Part shown: positions 41,885 to 49,684 of the stretch, piece after piece | Layout of the letters: every line of letters starts with the position of its first letter | How positions within the stretch are numbered: position 1 is the first letter of the stretch | DNA from: Ruminococcus flavefaciens | GTDB taxonomy: Bacteria > Bacillota > Clostridia > Oscillospirales > Ruminococcaceae | Direction of reading: 5' to 3' | DNA length: 64,000 nt | Assembly: GCA_902777125.1 (NCBI GenBank) | Contig: CACYSQ010000008.1 | Span: 1 to 64,000, forward strand | Notes under the pieces: generated by a model | Told to the model about the DNA's origin: nothing | Databases searched by the model: none | Seen by the model: only the letters and a program-made list of their open reading frames with translations | Translations under genes and position numbers: made by a program

Positions 41885-41990
41885 TAAAGTAAGGCTTAGA
41901 ATAGAGTTTGAAAGCACTTTCATCAAAAGGGCTTGCCTCAACAATTCTGATAAATACTGCTATACAAGTACCACCGTTATGGTGTCCCTT
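41866..41990. repeat. ~120-bp dispersed element, copy B
   Basis: This copy matches 38231-38351 nearly throughout, starting TATACCATTGTGGAAAAAAC and ending near GGTGTCCC. It lies in the 430-base gap between rubrerythrin and the ligase gene. Beyond it are a palindrome repeat (41996-42020) and the ligase terminator; no gene is seen in the gap. Confidence 0.75.
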
Positions 41991-42051
41991 TTGACGTAGG
42001 GGCGGTTATTATCCGCCCGCATTCAAGGGGACAGTCACTTGCCGTCCCTGC

Positions 42052-42081
42052 AAAAAAAGCGGACGCCCTGCGGCGTCCGCT
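42052..42081 (-). terminator. terminator of the acyl-CoA synthetase gene
   Basis: On the minus strand AGCGGACGCC and GGCGTCCGCT form a ten-base stem with a four-base loop followed by TTTTTTT. It stands 12 bases after the stop codon. Confidence 0.9.
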
Positions 42082-42093
42082 TCGTTTATGATA

Positions 42094-43728
42094 TCAGTTG
42101 CGTATCTGCTTTGCAACAAGGCTCTCGCCGCAGTATTTCTCGCGGAGCTTCGGCTTCTCTATCTTGCCGGTGGGATTTCTCGGAACATCGGCAAATATGA
42201 GCTTATGGGGCCTCTTGTACCTCGGGAGCTTCTGACAGAAGGTGTTGATATCGTCCTCGGTGCAGGTCATGCCGTCCTTGACGGAGATTATAGCCGCAGC
42301 TATCTCGCCGAGACGCTTGTCCGGCAGACCGATAACGGCAACGTCCTTGACAGCCGGGTGAGCACGGAGGAAGTCCTCGATCTGAACGGGGTAGAGGTTC
42401 TCGCCGCCGCTGATGATAACGTCCTTTTTGCGGTCAACGAGGTAGATGAAGCCGTCCTCGTCCTCCTGAGCCATATCGCCCGTGAGGAGCCAGCCGTCCT
42501 TCAGAGTCTCCGCGGTAGCCTTTTCGTCGCGGTAATAGCAGGTCATGAGACCGGGACCCTTTACGCAGAGCTCGCCGACCTCGCCGCGCTTAACGGTATT
42601 GAAATTCTCGTCTGTGATCTTGACCTCCCAGCCGAAGCCAGCCTTTCCGATAGCGCCGACCTTGTGGATATTCTCCACGCCGAGGTGAACGCAGCCGGGA
42701 CCTATAGACTCGCTGAGACCGTAGTTCGTATCGTACTGATGATCGGGGAAGACCTTCTTCCACCTTGCGATGAGCGAGGGCGGAACAGGCTGTGCGCCGA
42801 TGTGCATGAGCCTCCACTGACTGAGCTGATAATTGCTGAGGTCAATGTCGCCGCGGTCGATAGCATCGAGGATATCCTGAGCCCACGGAACGAGCAGCCA
42901 CACGATAGTGCAGCCCTCATCGGAAACGGTCTCGAGGATAGTCTTCGGCTTGATGCCCTTGAGGAGAACAGCCTTGCTTCCGGAGTAGAGGCTGCCGAAC
43001 CAGTGCATTTTCGCGCCGGTGTGGTAGAGGGGCGGAATGCAGAGAAAGATATCATCGCGGGTCTGACCGTGGTGGTTCTGCTCGACCTTTGCGGAGTGCA
43101 TGAGGCTCTCGTGATTATGGAGTATAGCCTTGGGGAAGCCGGTCGTTCCGGAGGAGAAGTAGATAGCGGCGTTATCCGCGTCAGTGAGCTTTATACCGGG
43201 AGCAGCGCTCGCGCAGTTAGCAACGAGGCTGTCGTAGTGCTCGGCGAAAGTGGGACAGCCCTCGCCCACATAGAAAAGCAGACGGTTGCGGCTGATCTCA
43301 TCGGCGATCTCCTCAACTCTGCCGATGAATTCCGGACCGAACATAAGGATATCTACCTCGGCAAGGTCGAGGCAGTACTTTATCTCATCGGCAGTGTAGC
43401 GGTAATTCAGCGGAACGGCAAGTGCGCCGGTCTTGAGCACGCCGAAGTATATAGGCAGCCATTCGAGGCAGTTCATCAGGAGGATACCGACCTTGTCGCC
43501 CTTTTTCACGCCTCTTTCGAGGAGGAGATTAGCGAAGCGGTTAGCCTTTTCATCGAAGACCTTCCAAGTTATCTCGCGTCTGTAGTGGCAGACCGGGTCG
43601 GGCTCGATGAGCTCGTAGTCCTTCCATGTTATTCTTTTGACCTCGGATATTTCAGGATTGACCTCAACGAGAGCGACGTCGTTCCCGTAGAGTTTAGCGT
43701 TTCTTTCGAGCAATTCTGTAATTGGCAT
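42094..43728 (-). CDS. acyl-CoA synthetase, class I adenylate-forming enzyme
   Basis: The 544-residue enzyme has the AMP-binding motif YFSSGTTGFPKA near residue 190, YGLSESIG near 337, TGDMAQEDEDGFIYLVDR near 420 and the C-terminal lysine motif PRNPTGKIEKPK. It activates a carboxylic acid as an acyl-adenylate and passes it to CoA. The overall pattern suits a medium- or long-chain acyl-CoA synthetase, but the substrate is not shown. An insertion after the first 40 residues (DYELIEPDPVCHYRRE) precedes ITWKVFDEKANRFA. Own promoter and terminator; monocistronic. Confidence 0.88.
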   Translation of the reverse strand: MPITELLERNAKLYGNDVALVEVNPEISEVKRITWKDYELIEPDPVCHYRREITWKVFDEKANRFANLLLERGVKKGDKVGILLMNCLEWLPIYFGVLKTGALAVPLNYRYTADEIKYCLDLAEVDILMFGPEFIGRVEEIADEISRNRLLFYVGEGCPTFAEHYDSLVANCASAAPGIKLTDADNAAIYFSSGTTGFPKAILHNHESLMHSAKVEQNHHGQTRDDIFLCIPPLYHTGAKMHWFGSLYSGSKAVLLKGIKPKTILETVSDEGCTIVWLLVPWAQDILDAIDRGDIDLSNYQLSQWRLMHIGAQPVPPSLIARWKKVFPDHQYDTNYGLSESIGPGCVHLGVENIHKVGAIGKAGFGWEVKITDENFNTVKRGEVGELCVKGPGLMTCYYRDEKATAETLKDGWLLTGDMAQEDEDGFIYLVDRKKDVIISGGENLYPVQIEDFLRAHPAVKDVAVIGLPDKRLGEIAAAIISVKDGMTCTEDDINTFCQKLPRYKRPHKLIFADVPRNPTGKIEKPKLREKYCGESLVAKQIRN

Positions 43729-43769
43729 TGTAACGTTCCTTTCTCGCCGCAGGGCGATAAACTATGTAT

Positions 43770-43798
43770 ATTTTAACACAAAAAAGTGAAAAAGTAAA
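43770..43798 (-). promoter_or_regulatory. probable promoter of the acyl-CoA synthetase gene
   Basis: Minus strand TTTACT (43793-43798) and TAAAAT (43770-43775) are 17 bases apart, with extended TGT before the -10 box. The gene starts 41 bases downstream. Confidence 0.65.
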
Positions 43799-43956
43799 GC
43801 TTTTTCCGACGTATTATTACACAAATTCCCGTCCTCTATTTCAGCGCTTTGCACAAACAGGCATACGCCTGTTTTCCACGTTGACACTCGCAAGCTCGTT
43901 CTGTTTGTACAAAACGGAAGTCTCCGTTCGCACACAACGTTCATACTGTAGCATCT

Positions 43957-44014
43957 TGTAGGGAACGCCGCCCTCGGCGTTCCTCACCTGTAGGGGCGGA
44001 TATTATCCGCCCGC
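43957..44014. repeat. two palindromic repeats upstream of the acyl-CoA synthetase gene
   Basis: The 353-base gap between the ligase and zinc-ribbon genes contains the ligase promoter. It also holds a CAGGCATACGCCTG hairpin (about 43858-43871) and two family members, GTAGGGAACGCCGCCCTCGGCGTTCC (43957-43983) and GTAGGGGCGGATATTATCCGCCC (43989-44013). No gene is seen. Confidence 0.75.
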
Positions 44015-44041
44015 GTTTCAAACTGCCTCCGCATTCCCAAA

Positions 44042-44066
44042 CAAAAAGGACGCACAATGTGCGTCC
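44042..44066 (-). terminator. terminator of the zinc-ribbon gene
   Basis: Minus strand GGACGCAC-ATT-GTGCGTCC followed by TTTTTG, 15 bases after the stop codon. The stem again resembles the palindrome repeat family. Confidence 0.8.
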
Positions 44067-44081
44067 CTTAGCGTAAGCTGT

Positions 44082-44624
44082 TTACTTTTCGAGTTCTTCT
44101 CCGCATTTTTCGCAGAATTTCTGGTCATCGGCAACAGGCTCGCCGCAGTTCGGGCAAACACGGTCAACGACCACAGCAGAGGCTTCGGCAGACGCCGCTT
44201 CCTCCTCGGGCTTAGCATCGTTGAAGCCCTCGATGATCGGCGGCTCGGGTCTTTCGACCTTGGCACCGCAGTTGTCGCAGAACTTCTGATTTTTCGAGAG
44301 AGAAGCGCCGCATTCAGCACAGTGCTGCTTATCCTCCATTGAAGCGAGGAGAAGCCTGAATTTTTCGAGCCTTTCGCTCTTTTCCTTTATCGTCGTGATA
44401 TCGTCAGCGTATTCCTCGCCGGGAGCAGCTGAATTGAGCTCGACGTACCTCTTGCCAATCTCGATGTAGGCGTTTTTGATATCGTTCTCGAGAGAAGAGA
44501 TCTCCTTCTTGACCTTGGACTTTTCGGCTATCTTCTTTGAGCTTTCCGAAACGCTTTTGGCGCCTCTTTCAAAGGAATTTCCGACCTTTTCGGCAAGTCC
44601 CTTTACTGAATCCATAAATCCCAT
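44082..44624 (-). CDS. coiled-coil protein with two zinc ribbons
   Basis: The 180-residue soluble protein has an N-terminal Lys/Glu-rich helical region (MGFMDSVKGLAEKVG, then a coiled coil to about residue 95) and two zinc ribbons. These are CAECGASLSKNQKFCDNCG near residue 102 and CPNCGEPVADDQKFCEKCG at the C-terminus, separated by an acidic/Ala-rich linker. No membrane segment is present. Such ribbons often mediate protein contacts; no function is assigned. The ATG follows AAGGAGG. It lies 36 bases after the repeat lipoprotein gene. Confidence 0.82.
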   Translation of the reverse strand: MGFMDSVKGLAEKVGNSFERGAKSVSESSKKIAEKSKVKKEISSLENDIKNAYIEIGKRYVELNSAAPGEEYADDITTIKEKSERLEKFRLLLASMEDKQHCAECGASLSKNQKFCDNCGAKVERPEPPIIEGFNDAKPEEEAASAEASAVVVDRVCPNCGEPVADDQKFCEKCGEELEK

Positions 44625-44660
44625 TGTGATTACCTCCTTGATTCCTTCATTATGTTTTTT

Positions 44661-45389
44661 TTAGTCGAGCAGGATATCGTCCTGTATTTTTATATCGGTA
44701 TAGTGCTTGACATCGGCATGGATATAGCCGTCGAGAACAGCCGTTCCGCCCGGAGCAAGTCCTCCGCTCGGAAAATAGAGCGAAACCGTTGTCACAACGG
44801 AGCTGCCGTTGTAGATGCAAGCCTTGACGCAGCCCTTAATGGTCTTTCTGCCGTTGTTTCTGACGTTGACATACAGGTTTTTGCCTGAGATCCTTTTGTT
44901 GGTGAAGCTGAGATCGCTGAACAGGGTATTCCCGCCGTTTCTTTTTATAGATGAGCTGCCCTCGAGCAGGATATCGTCCTGTATCACGATATTGGTATAA
45001 CCGCTCACATTTTCCGAGATATAGGAATTTACCACGACTGTTTCACCGGGCTGGACTCCTCCGCCCGGAAGATAGATCGAGGTGTTTGCGATTATTTCGT
45101 TTCCCTTGTATATGTAGACCTTCAGGCTTCCCTTTATCACCTTTCCGCCATTGTTTTTCACATCGACGTAGAGGTTCTTGCCGGATATCCTCTTGCTCGG
45201 GAAGCTGAGGTTGCTGAACAGGCTGCCGCTTGTCTTTCCCGAACTGTAATAGTCATAGCTGTCGTAGTTGGAATACTTGCTGCTGCGGCTGCCTGTATAT
45301 TTTGAGGATATAGGGGTATCGTCGTCGTCTCCGCAGCCTGCGGTCAGGCAGAGCGGCAAGGCGAGCAGAATTAAAAGAGATTTTTTCAT
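44661..45389 (-). CDS. lipoprotein with two tandem ~85-residue repeats
   Basis: A lipoprotein signal (lipobox LTAGC, Cys19) and a Ser/Tyr-rich linker precede two copies of one domain: residues about 57-140 (LFSNLSFPSKRISGKNLYVD...IQDDILLE) and about 155-242 (LFSDLSFTNKRISGKNLYVN...IQDDILLD). The pattern suggests an immunoglobulin-like beta sandwich resembling FxLYD or CARDB domains. The copies are very similar, so the duplication looks recent. Function unknown; probably co-transcribed with the zinc-ribbon gene. Confidence 0.78.
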   Translation of the reverse strand: MKKSLLILLALPLCLTAGCGDDDDTPISSKYTGSRSSKYSNYDSYDYYSSGKTSGSLFSNLSFPSKRISGKNLYVDVKNNGGKVIKGSLKVYIYKGNEIIANTSIYLPGGGVQPGETVVVNSYISENVSGYTNIVIQDDILLEGSSSIKRNGGNTLFSDLSFTNKRISGKNLYVNVRNNGRKTIKGCVKACIYNGSSVVTTVSLYFPSGGLAPGGTAVLDGYIHADVKHYTDIKIQDDILLD

Positions 45390-45459
45390 ATTTCCTCCGC
45401 TTTATGAATATTATACCACGGCATATCGTTCATGTCAATCGCCGCGGATATGTGCCTTC

Positions 45460-46740
45460 TCACCTGTCACCGGAGATCATTCTGTCGGTGCGGCGCCTCC
45501 CGAGGGCATTGAGCGCACGGAGAGCCGCCTCGGAGAAATCGCTGCAAATAGAGGAATAGAGCGTCATTATCGGGTCGCCGGCAGTGAGCTTGTCTCCGAT
45601 AGTGCAGTGCATTACAAGACCTGCGGACATATCAATATTGTCATCGCGGGTGAGTCTTCCTGCGCCGAGAAGCAGCGATACCATGCCAATCTCCTCGCAG
45701 TTCATGTATGTGACCTCGATATCGTAGGAAGCCCTGATGATGTAGCTGCATCTTGCCTGCGGAAGAAGTGAACTGTCATCGCAGACCCTCGGGTCACCGC
45801 CCTGAAGCTCGATAGTTCTGCGGAAGACCTCGAGAGCACGTCCGGAGGAAATAGCCTCCTCCGCCATAGCACGGCACTCCTCATGGGTGCCTTTTCCGGC
45901 GAGCTCGAGCATATCGGCGGTGAGGTCCATGCAGACATTGTAAAGCTGTCCCCTGTCATTGCCGCGGAGGACTTCGAGAGCCTCTGCGACCTCAAGGGCA
46001 TTTCCGACATTCCTTCCGAGGGGAACGTTCATATCGGTAACGTCCGCCTTGCACTTCTTACCGGCAGCCTTGCCTATTTTTTCCATGAGCCGTGCGAGCT
46101 TTTCAGCCTCACTGCGTTCCTTCATGAAAGCACCCGTGCCGTATTTAACGTCAAGGAGGAGGCAATCCGCCTCGACAGCGAGCTTTTTGCTCATTATGCT
46201 TGCACAGATAAGCGGAATACTCTCCACTGTACCGGAGGCGCTTCTGAGGGAGTACATCTTCTTGTCAGCCGGACAAAGCTCCTCGCTCTGAGCCACTACC
46301 GAGAAGCCGGTCTCCTTTACGACAGCCTCGAATTCCTTGAGACTGAGGTCTGTACGGAAGCCGGGAATGCTCTCGAGCTTGTCGATAGTACCGCCGGTAT
46401 GTCCAAGACCTCTGCCGGACATTTTAGCGACATTGACGCCGCAGGCAGCCGCAGCCGGACCGATTATCATGCTTGTCTTGTCGCCGACGCCGCCGGTGCT
46501 GTGCTTGTCTACGGTCATGGGGATATTGAGCCTTATGGTGTCGCCGCTGTCACGCATCGCGTAGGTGAGGGCGAGAGTTTCCTCCTCGGTCAGCCCGTTG
46601 AGACAGACTGCCATGAGCCATGCGGACATCTGGTAATCGGGTATAAGTCCCGAGGTATAGCTTCTTACGAGCCATGAGATCTCCTCATACGAGAGAGTCT
46701 GTGAGCGTTTGGTCTTATTGATGATATCAATAGCGTTCAT
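45460..46740 (-). CDS. pdp: pyrimidine-nucleoside phosphorylase
   Basis: The 426-residue enzyme has the family signature around VDKHSTGGVGDKTSM, then MSGRGLGHTGGTIDKLES and the C-terminal LTAGDPIMTLYS. It cleaves uridine, thymidine or deoxyuridine with phosphate to base plus (deoxy)ribose 1-phosphate for salvage or catabolism. Gram-positive enzymes of this type usually accept both uridine and thymidine, hence pdp rather than deoA; the distinction is by lineage. AGGAGGTGG precedes the ATG. Confidence 0.92.
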   Translation of the reverse strand: MNAIDIINKTKRSQTLSYEEISWLVRSYTSGLIPDYQMSAWLMAVCLNGLTEEETLALTYAMRDSGDTIRLNIPMTVDKHSTGGVGDKTSMIIGPAAAACGVNVAKMSGRGLGHTGGTIDKLESIPGFRTDLSLKEFEAVVKETGFSVVAQSEELCPADKKMYSLRSASGTVESIPLICASIMSKKLAVEADCLLLDVKYGTGAFMKERSEAEKLARLMEKIGKAAGKKCKADVTDMNVPLGRNVGNALEVAEALEVLRGNDRGQLYNVCMDLTADMLELAGKGTHEECRAMAEEAISSGRALEVFRRTIELQGGDPRVCDDSSLLPQARCSYIIRASYDIEVTYMNCEEIGMVSLLLGAGRLTRDDNIDMSAGLVMHCTIGDKLTAGDPIMTLYSSICSDFSEAALRALNALGRRRTDRMISGDR

Positions 46741-46797
46741 ATTCCACCTCCTGCGGATAAAATTTCGATTACACAGGGATATTATTCCCCTACATAA

Positions 46798-46825
46798 ATT
46801 TTACCATATTATACAGAAAAGTCAA
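46798..46825 (-). promoter_or_regulatory. promoter of the pdp gene
   Basis: Minus strand TTGACT (46820-46825) and TAAAAT (46798-46803) are 16 bases apart, 58 bases upstream of the ATG. It is the one promoter here with a 16-base spacer. Confidence 0.65.
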
Positions 46826-46842
46826 GCGAATTATAAAAAAAT

Positions 46843-47097
46843 TCACACAATTTTAAGTATTACAAGGAATATGACGAACGGCACACCGAGAACGGTGCTT
46901 CCGCAGACGCTCATAGCGTTGAGCGGCAGCCATGTGTTGAAGCTCTCGCCGTAGCGGTTGAGGATAAAAAGGGCGGCAAGTCCCGTGAGAGAGCCGAAAA
47001 GAAAGGCTCTGAGCCTTCTCTCGCGGCGTATGTAGTAGAGTACCATGATGAGAACGGCAGCCGCACAGACAGCCGCGAATATGATATCCGTATCCAT
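46843..47097 (-). CDS. bofA: BofA-family protein (pro-sigma-K processing inhibitor type)
   Basis: The 84-residue protein has two hydrophobic segments (DIIFAAVCAAAVLIMVLYYI and GVPFVIFLVILKIV). The BofA signature lies between and into the second: FILNRYGESF, then LPLNAMSVCGSTVLG. In Bacillus BofA holds the sigma-K processing protease inactive in the mother cell during sporulation. Many Clostridia carry BofA-like proteins whose roles are untested. GGAGGTGG precedes the ATG. It points towards a spore-forming ancestry. Confidence 0.8.
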   Translation of the reverse strand: MDTDIIFAAVCAAAVLIMVLYYIRRERRLRAFLFGSLTGLAALFILNRYGESFNTWLPLNAMSVCGSTVLGVPFVIFLVILKIV

Positions 47098-47170
47098 TTT
47101 CCACCTCCGTTTCTCTTGCAGGGACGCACGGAATGCGCCTGTGCCCGAACGTGCAAATTACATGAACGTC

Positions 47171-47291
47171 TGTAGGGGACGGCGTCCTCGACGTCCCACC
47201 GGTTTTTTCTGCCTTACGGCAGACGGACTGTCGGGGACGCCTGCCCCTGCAATAAATACGCATTGTGCGGGCGTATAATACCCGTTCCTGC
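47171..47291. repeat. palindromic repeats between bofA and a small gene cluster
   Basis: The gap contains GTAGGGGACGGCGTCCTCGACGTCCC (47172-47197), a shorter GGGGACGCCTGCCCC (47233-47247) and GCGGGCGTATAATACCCGTTCC (47268-47288). They are members or variants of the window-wide family. No gene is seen. Confidence 0.65.
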
Positions 47292-47293
47292 GG

Positions 47294-47578
47294 TCAGAAT
47301 AGTATGTAGGCAAGGGCAAGGATCAGCCTTTTGTCGCCGCCGTCCTTTATCAGAAGGAGAAGCAGTGCCGCGATGAGAAGCTTATCCGCATCAAGTCCGC
47401 CGGCAAGCTCGGAGAGCATTCCGAGAGGAGAGGCATTTCCGGCAGAGGTAGGCTGCTTCGGGATATCAGCCGGACTTCCGCCCTGAGAATAGTGGAAGGA
47501 ATGGCTCTGCTGTCCGTTTTCCCGGCTCTCAGCGTCCTGTTTCATACCGTTTGACCTCCGGCTGTAAAGCTCCGGCAT
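47294..47578 (-). CDS. small hypothetical protein, third gene of a three-gene cluster
   Basis: From ATG 47578 (after GGGGAGGGTGAATG) the 94-residue product has a polar Ser/Gln-rich N-terminal half. It ends with a Leu-rich segment, LDADKLLIAALLLLLIKDGG, followed by DKRLILALAYILF. The C-terminal pattern resembles short unknown proteins common in Clostridia. It follows the next gene by 48 bases. Function unknown; the Leu-rich part could be a membrane hairpin or an amphipathic helix pair. Confidence 0.65.
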   Translation of the reverse strand: MPELYSRRSNGMKQDAESRENGQQSHSFHYSQGGSPADIPKQPTSAGNASPLGMLSELAGGLDADKLLIAALLLLLIKDGGDKRLILALAYILF

Positions 47579-47626
47579 AGCATTCACCCTCCCCTGTAGA
47601 AGCAAGACGCAGAACTCTGAGCTCCG

Positions 47627-47962
47627 TTACAGTATATCGTTCAGCAGACCGCTCTCCTTGGCGATATTCCATACCGCTATGAGCTTCAGCAGCTTTATCG
47701 CCTTATCCACCCTTTTCTGCCTTTCGGCGCTGAGATGCGGCTTCAGTGCGAGAAGCAGCTCGGCGTTCCTGTCACTCTGGGAGAAAGCCCCCATAAGCCC
47801 GCTGAGCTTCATTATTGCCCCGAGATCAGGGGCAGGAGCTTCGCCGTCAGCCTCGCCCTCTCCGCCGCCCTCCGACATGAGCATCTGCGCCAGCTCGGCA
47901 AGCTGCTTCACGCTCTCCTCGTCAGAGAGAAGCTCGCCGAGCTTTCCCATAATATCGTCCAA
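47627..47962 (-). CDS. small hypothetical protein, second gene of the cluster
   Basis: I read a TTG start at 47962, seven bases after AGGAG; the first in-frame ATG lies four codons later without a site. The 111-residue product is helical: LGELLSDEESVKQLAELAQM, an acidic Gly/Glu/Ala-rich loop, then LLALKPHLSAERQKRVDKAI and LKLIAVWNIAKESGLLNDIL. No metal site or membrane segment is evident. Function unknown; it lies between two other small genes on the same strand. Confidence 0.68.
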   Translation of the reverse strand: MDDIMGKLGELLSDEESVKQLAELAQMLMSEGGGEGEADGEAPAPDLGAIMKLSGLMGAFSQSDRNAELLLALKPHLSAERQKRVDKAIKLLKLIAVWNIAKESGLLNDIL

Positions 47963-47983
47963 TTCTCCGCTCCTGTACCTGTA

Positions 47984-48235
47984 CTATTTTTCGCCCGAAA
48001 GCTTCTTGTAGAGCGCCTTTGCCTGCGGCGTGCTCATCATCTTCTCAACAAGTCCCGGATTGTTCACAGCCTGCCGGAACTTCGCGGCATCGCTGCTGTT
48101 CATCGCCGCAAGCGCACTGTCGAACTTTCCCTCCTCCAGCTCACTGCGGAGCTTTTCCGGCGGAACACCTATCTTTTTGCTTACAACTCCGAGCAGACCA
48201 TTGAGTTTTTTCGGATCAATACCATTCTTATTCAT
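47984..48235 (-). CDS. small hypothetical protein, first gene of the cluster
   Basis: The ATG follows TTTAGGAGGAACTC. The 83-residue, Lys-rich, probably helical product begins MNKNGIDPKKLNGLLGVVSK and ends LVEKMMSTPQAKALYKKLSGEK in two pieces, with no signal or membrane segment. With the next two genes it forms a tight minus-strand cluster. No family recognised. Confidence 0.68.
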   Translation of the reverse strand: MNKNGIDPKKLNGLLGVVSKKIGVPPEKLRSELEEGKFDSALAAMNSSDAAKFRQAVNNPGLVEKMMSTPQAKALYKKLSGEK

Positions 48236-48276
48236 GAGTTCCTCCTAAAATTCATAATTATTTTGCGTCAAACCCC

Positions 48277-48305
48277 TTGATTTTTTGTGCATTTTGTGAT
48301 ATAAT
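48277..48305 (+). promoter_or_regulatory. promoter of the phosphodiesterase gene
   Basis: TTGATT (48277-48282) and TATAAT (48300-48305) have a 17-base spacer, 75 bases upstream of the ATG. Confidence 0.75.
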
Positions 48306-48380
48306 ATAAAAAACATATATCTCAGCACTATTGTACGACTCTGTGCTGTTAACATCACCCGATCTTACAGGAGCATTATT

Positions 48381-48863
48381 ATGCGTATCATCGTCATTTC
48401 AGATACACACGGCAATTACCAGAACCTCGAAAAGGTCCTCATGCGAAATACCGACGCCCAGTGGATATTCCACCTCGGCGACGGTGAGCTCGAGCTCGAC
48501 CGCTTTGCGATCGCACACCCTATCCTCTCCCCCAAGATAATCCACGTTGCCGGAAACTGCGATTACGACAGCCTCAGCCCGGATTTTTTCACTATCCCTG
48601 CCGGTGTACATAAAATATTCGCTGCCCACGGCCATAAATTCAGCGTCGGCAGCTCTCTCGACAAGCTGAAAAAAGCTGCCCTCGACAACGAATGCGATAT
48701 CATTCTCTACGGTCATACCCATGCGCGGTTCATGACCTATGCGGACGGCATTTGGATAATGAACCCCGGCAGCGCTGCCATTCCCCGCGACGGCAGCAAC
48801 CCTTCCTTCGGCTGCATTGATATATCGGAATACGGCGTTCTCATGAACATTGCTGATATCTGA
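48381..48863 (+). CDS. YfcE-type metallophosphoesterase
   Basis: The 160-residue protein has the metal motifs of the MJ0936/YfcE phosphodiesterases: ISDTHGN at residue 6, FHLGDGE, VAGNCDYD, FAAHGHKF and LYGHTHARF, and the late NPGSAAIPR. These act on small phosphodiester substrates in vitro; the physiological one is unknown. AGGAGC precedes the ATG. The following membrane protein gene starts 50 bases later and may share the transcript. Confidence 0.9.
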   Translation: MRIIVISDTHGNYQNLEKVLMRNTDAQWIFHLGDGELELDRFAIAHPILSPKIIHVAGNCDYDSLSPDFFTIPAGVHKIFAAHGHKFSVGSSLDKLKKAALDNECDIILYGHTHARFMTYADGIWIMNPGSAAIPRDGSNPSFGCIDISEYGVLMNIADI

Positions 48864-48913
48864 ACGCCTGCCCCTTTCTGCGTCCTTTTATATTATATTC
48901 AGGAGAAGAAAAA

Positions 48914-49543
48914 ATGTTACCTGAGAATAAGATCTCCGAAAAACAAATCGAAATGTCACGGAACAAGCAGGAATTCAACCGCTGCAACAGGATATACCAA
49001 TTTACAGCGATACCAAATCTCGGAGCAATGGCTCTCATGATAATTTCATCGGTTCCCGGTGCTTTATACAGCCTGCTCAACGCACAGCCCGAACGTTCCG
49101 TGTCCTCACTTATCTGCGGCGTCCTGCTCTGTCCGGCGGCGTGTGCGCTGGCAATACTTTGCGGATATTTGAAAAAGGATATCCTCAGCCTTTACGCTCT
49201 GCTGCCGATCGCTGCGGCTTTCCTGCTTAACATTATGCTTGAGGTGGACGGCGACGGCAATCCCCTCATTGCGGCTGCCGTAACGCTTATCACTGCCGCA
49301 CCTACGATCTATGCGAACCATAGGTACCGATACCTCGAAACGCAGGAGGGCTTTCCGCATTTCTCCGAGCTGCTGAATGAACAGCAGAAAAAATCGGAGG
49401 AATTCAAGGAGCATGACCCCTATGAGGAAGCCGCAAAGCGCCGAAAACTCACGGCAAGCCGCGAAATGACCGGACTTGAGCTTAACGGAAAGTTCATCGC
49501 TCCAAAGACTACCGGTAATAACGACCAAATGGAAAGTATATGA
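48914..49543 (+). CDS. membrane protein with four predicted helices, unknown
   Basis: The 209-residue product has a basic N-terminal segment and four hydrophobic helices: about 36-56 (GAMALMIISSVPGALYSLL), 66-86 (ICGVLLCPAACALAILCGYL), 90-107 and 116-132. A charged C-terminal tail follows (NEQQKKSEEFKEHDPYEEAA). AGGAGAAG precedes the ATG. No family recognised. A convergent terminator-like hairpin follows. Confidence 0.72.
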   Translation: MLPENKISEKQIEMSRNKQEFNRCNRIYQFTAIPNLGAMALMIISSVPGALYSLLNAQPERSVSSLICGVLLCPAACALAILCGYLKKDILSLYALLPIAAAFLLNIMLEVDGDGNPLIAAAVTLITAAPTIYANHRYRYLETQEGFPHFSELLNEQQKKSEEFKEHDPYEEAAKRRKLTASREMTGLELNGKFIAPKTTGNNDQMESI

Positions 49544-49578
49544 AAACACGCCCGTTAAAAATTCCCAATACAAAAACT

Positions 49579-49612
49579 ATGCCCCGAAGCGTTTCAAAGC
49601 GCCCCGGGGCAT
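49579..49612 (+). terminator. terminator between convergent genes
   Basis: ATGCCCCG and CGGGGCAT enclose an imperfect GCG-TTTC-AAAGCG inner stem, followed by TTTCATTTTC. It serves the membrane protein gene and possibly also the convergent transglutaminase gene. Confidence 0.7.
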
Positions 49613-49684
49613 TTTCATTTTCTGTTTCAGCTCAGGAGAGCTGTTCGGCTATACCTCCATTGTACGGTACAAAGCCTTTTTCCG

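Noticed and set aside
42088-43776. A 562-codon open frame on the plus strand opposite the acyl-CoA synthetase
   Set aside because: The opposite strand encodes a full adenylate-forming enzyme with all motifs; the long antisense frame is a by-product of GC-rich codon use.
43764-43961. A 65-codon plus-strand frame upstream of the acyl-CoA synthetase
   Set aside because: It runs through the synthetase promoter and a hairpin, lacks a ribosome site, and its product shows no coherent composition.
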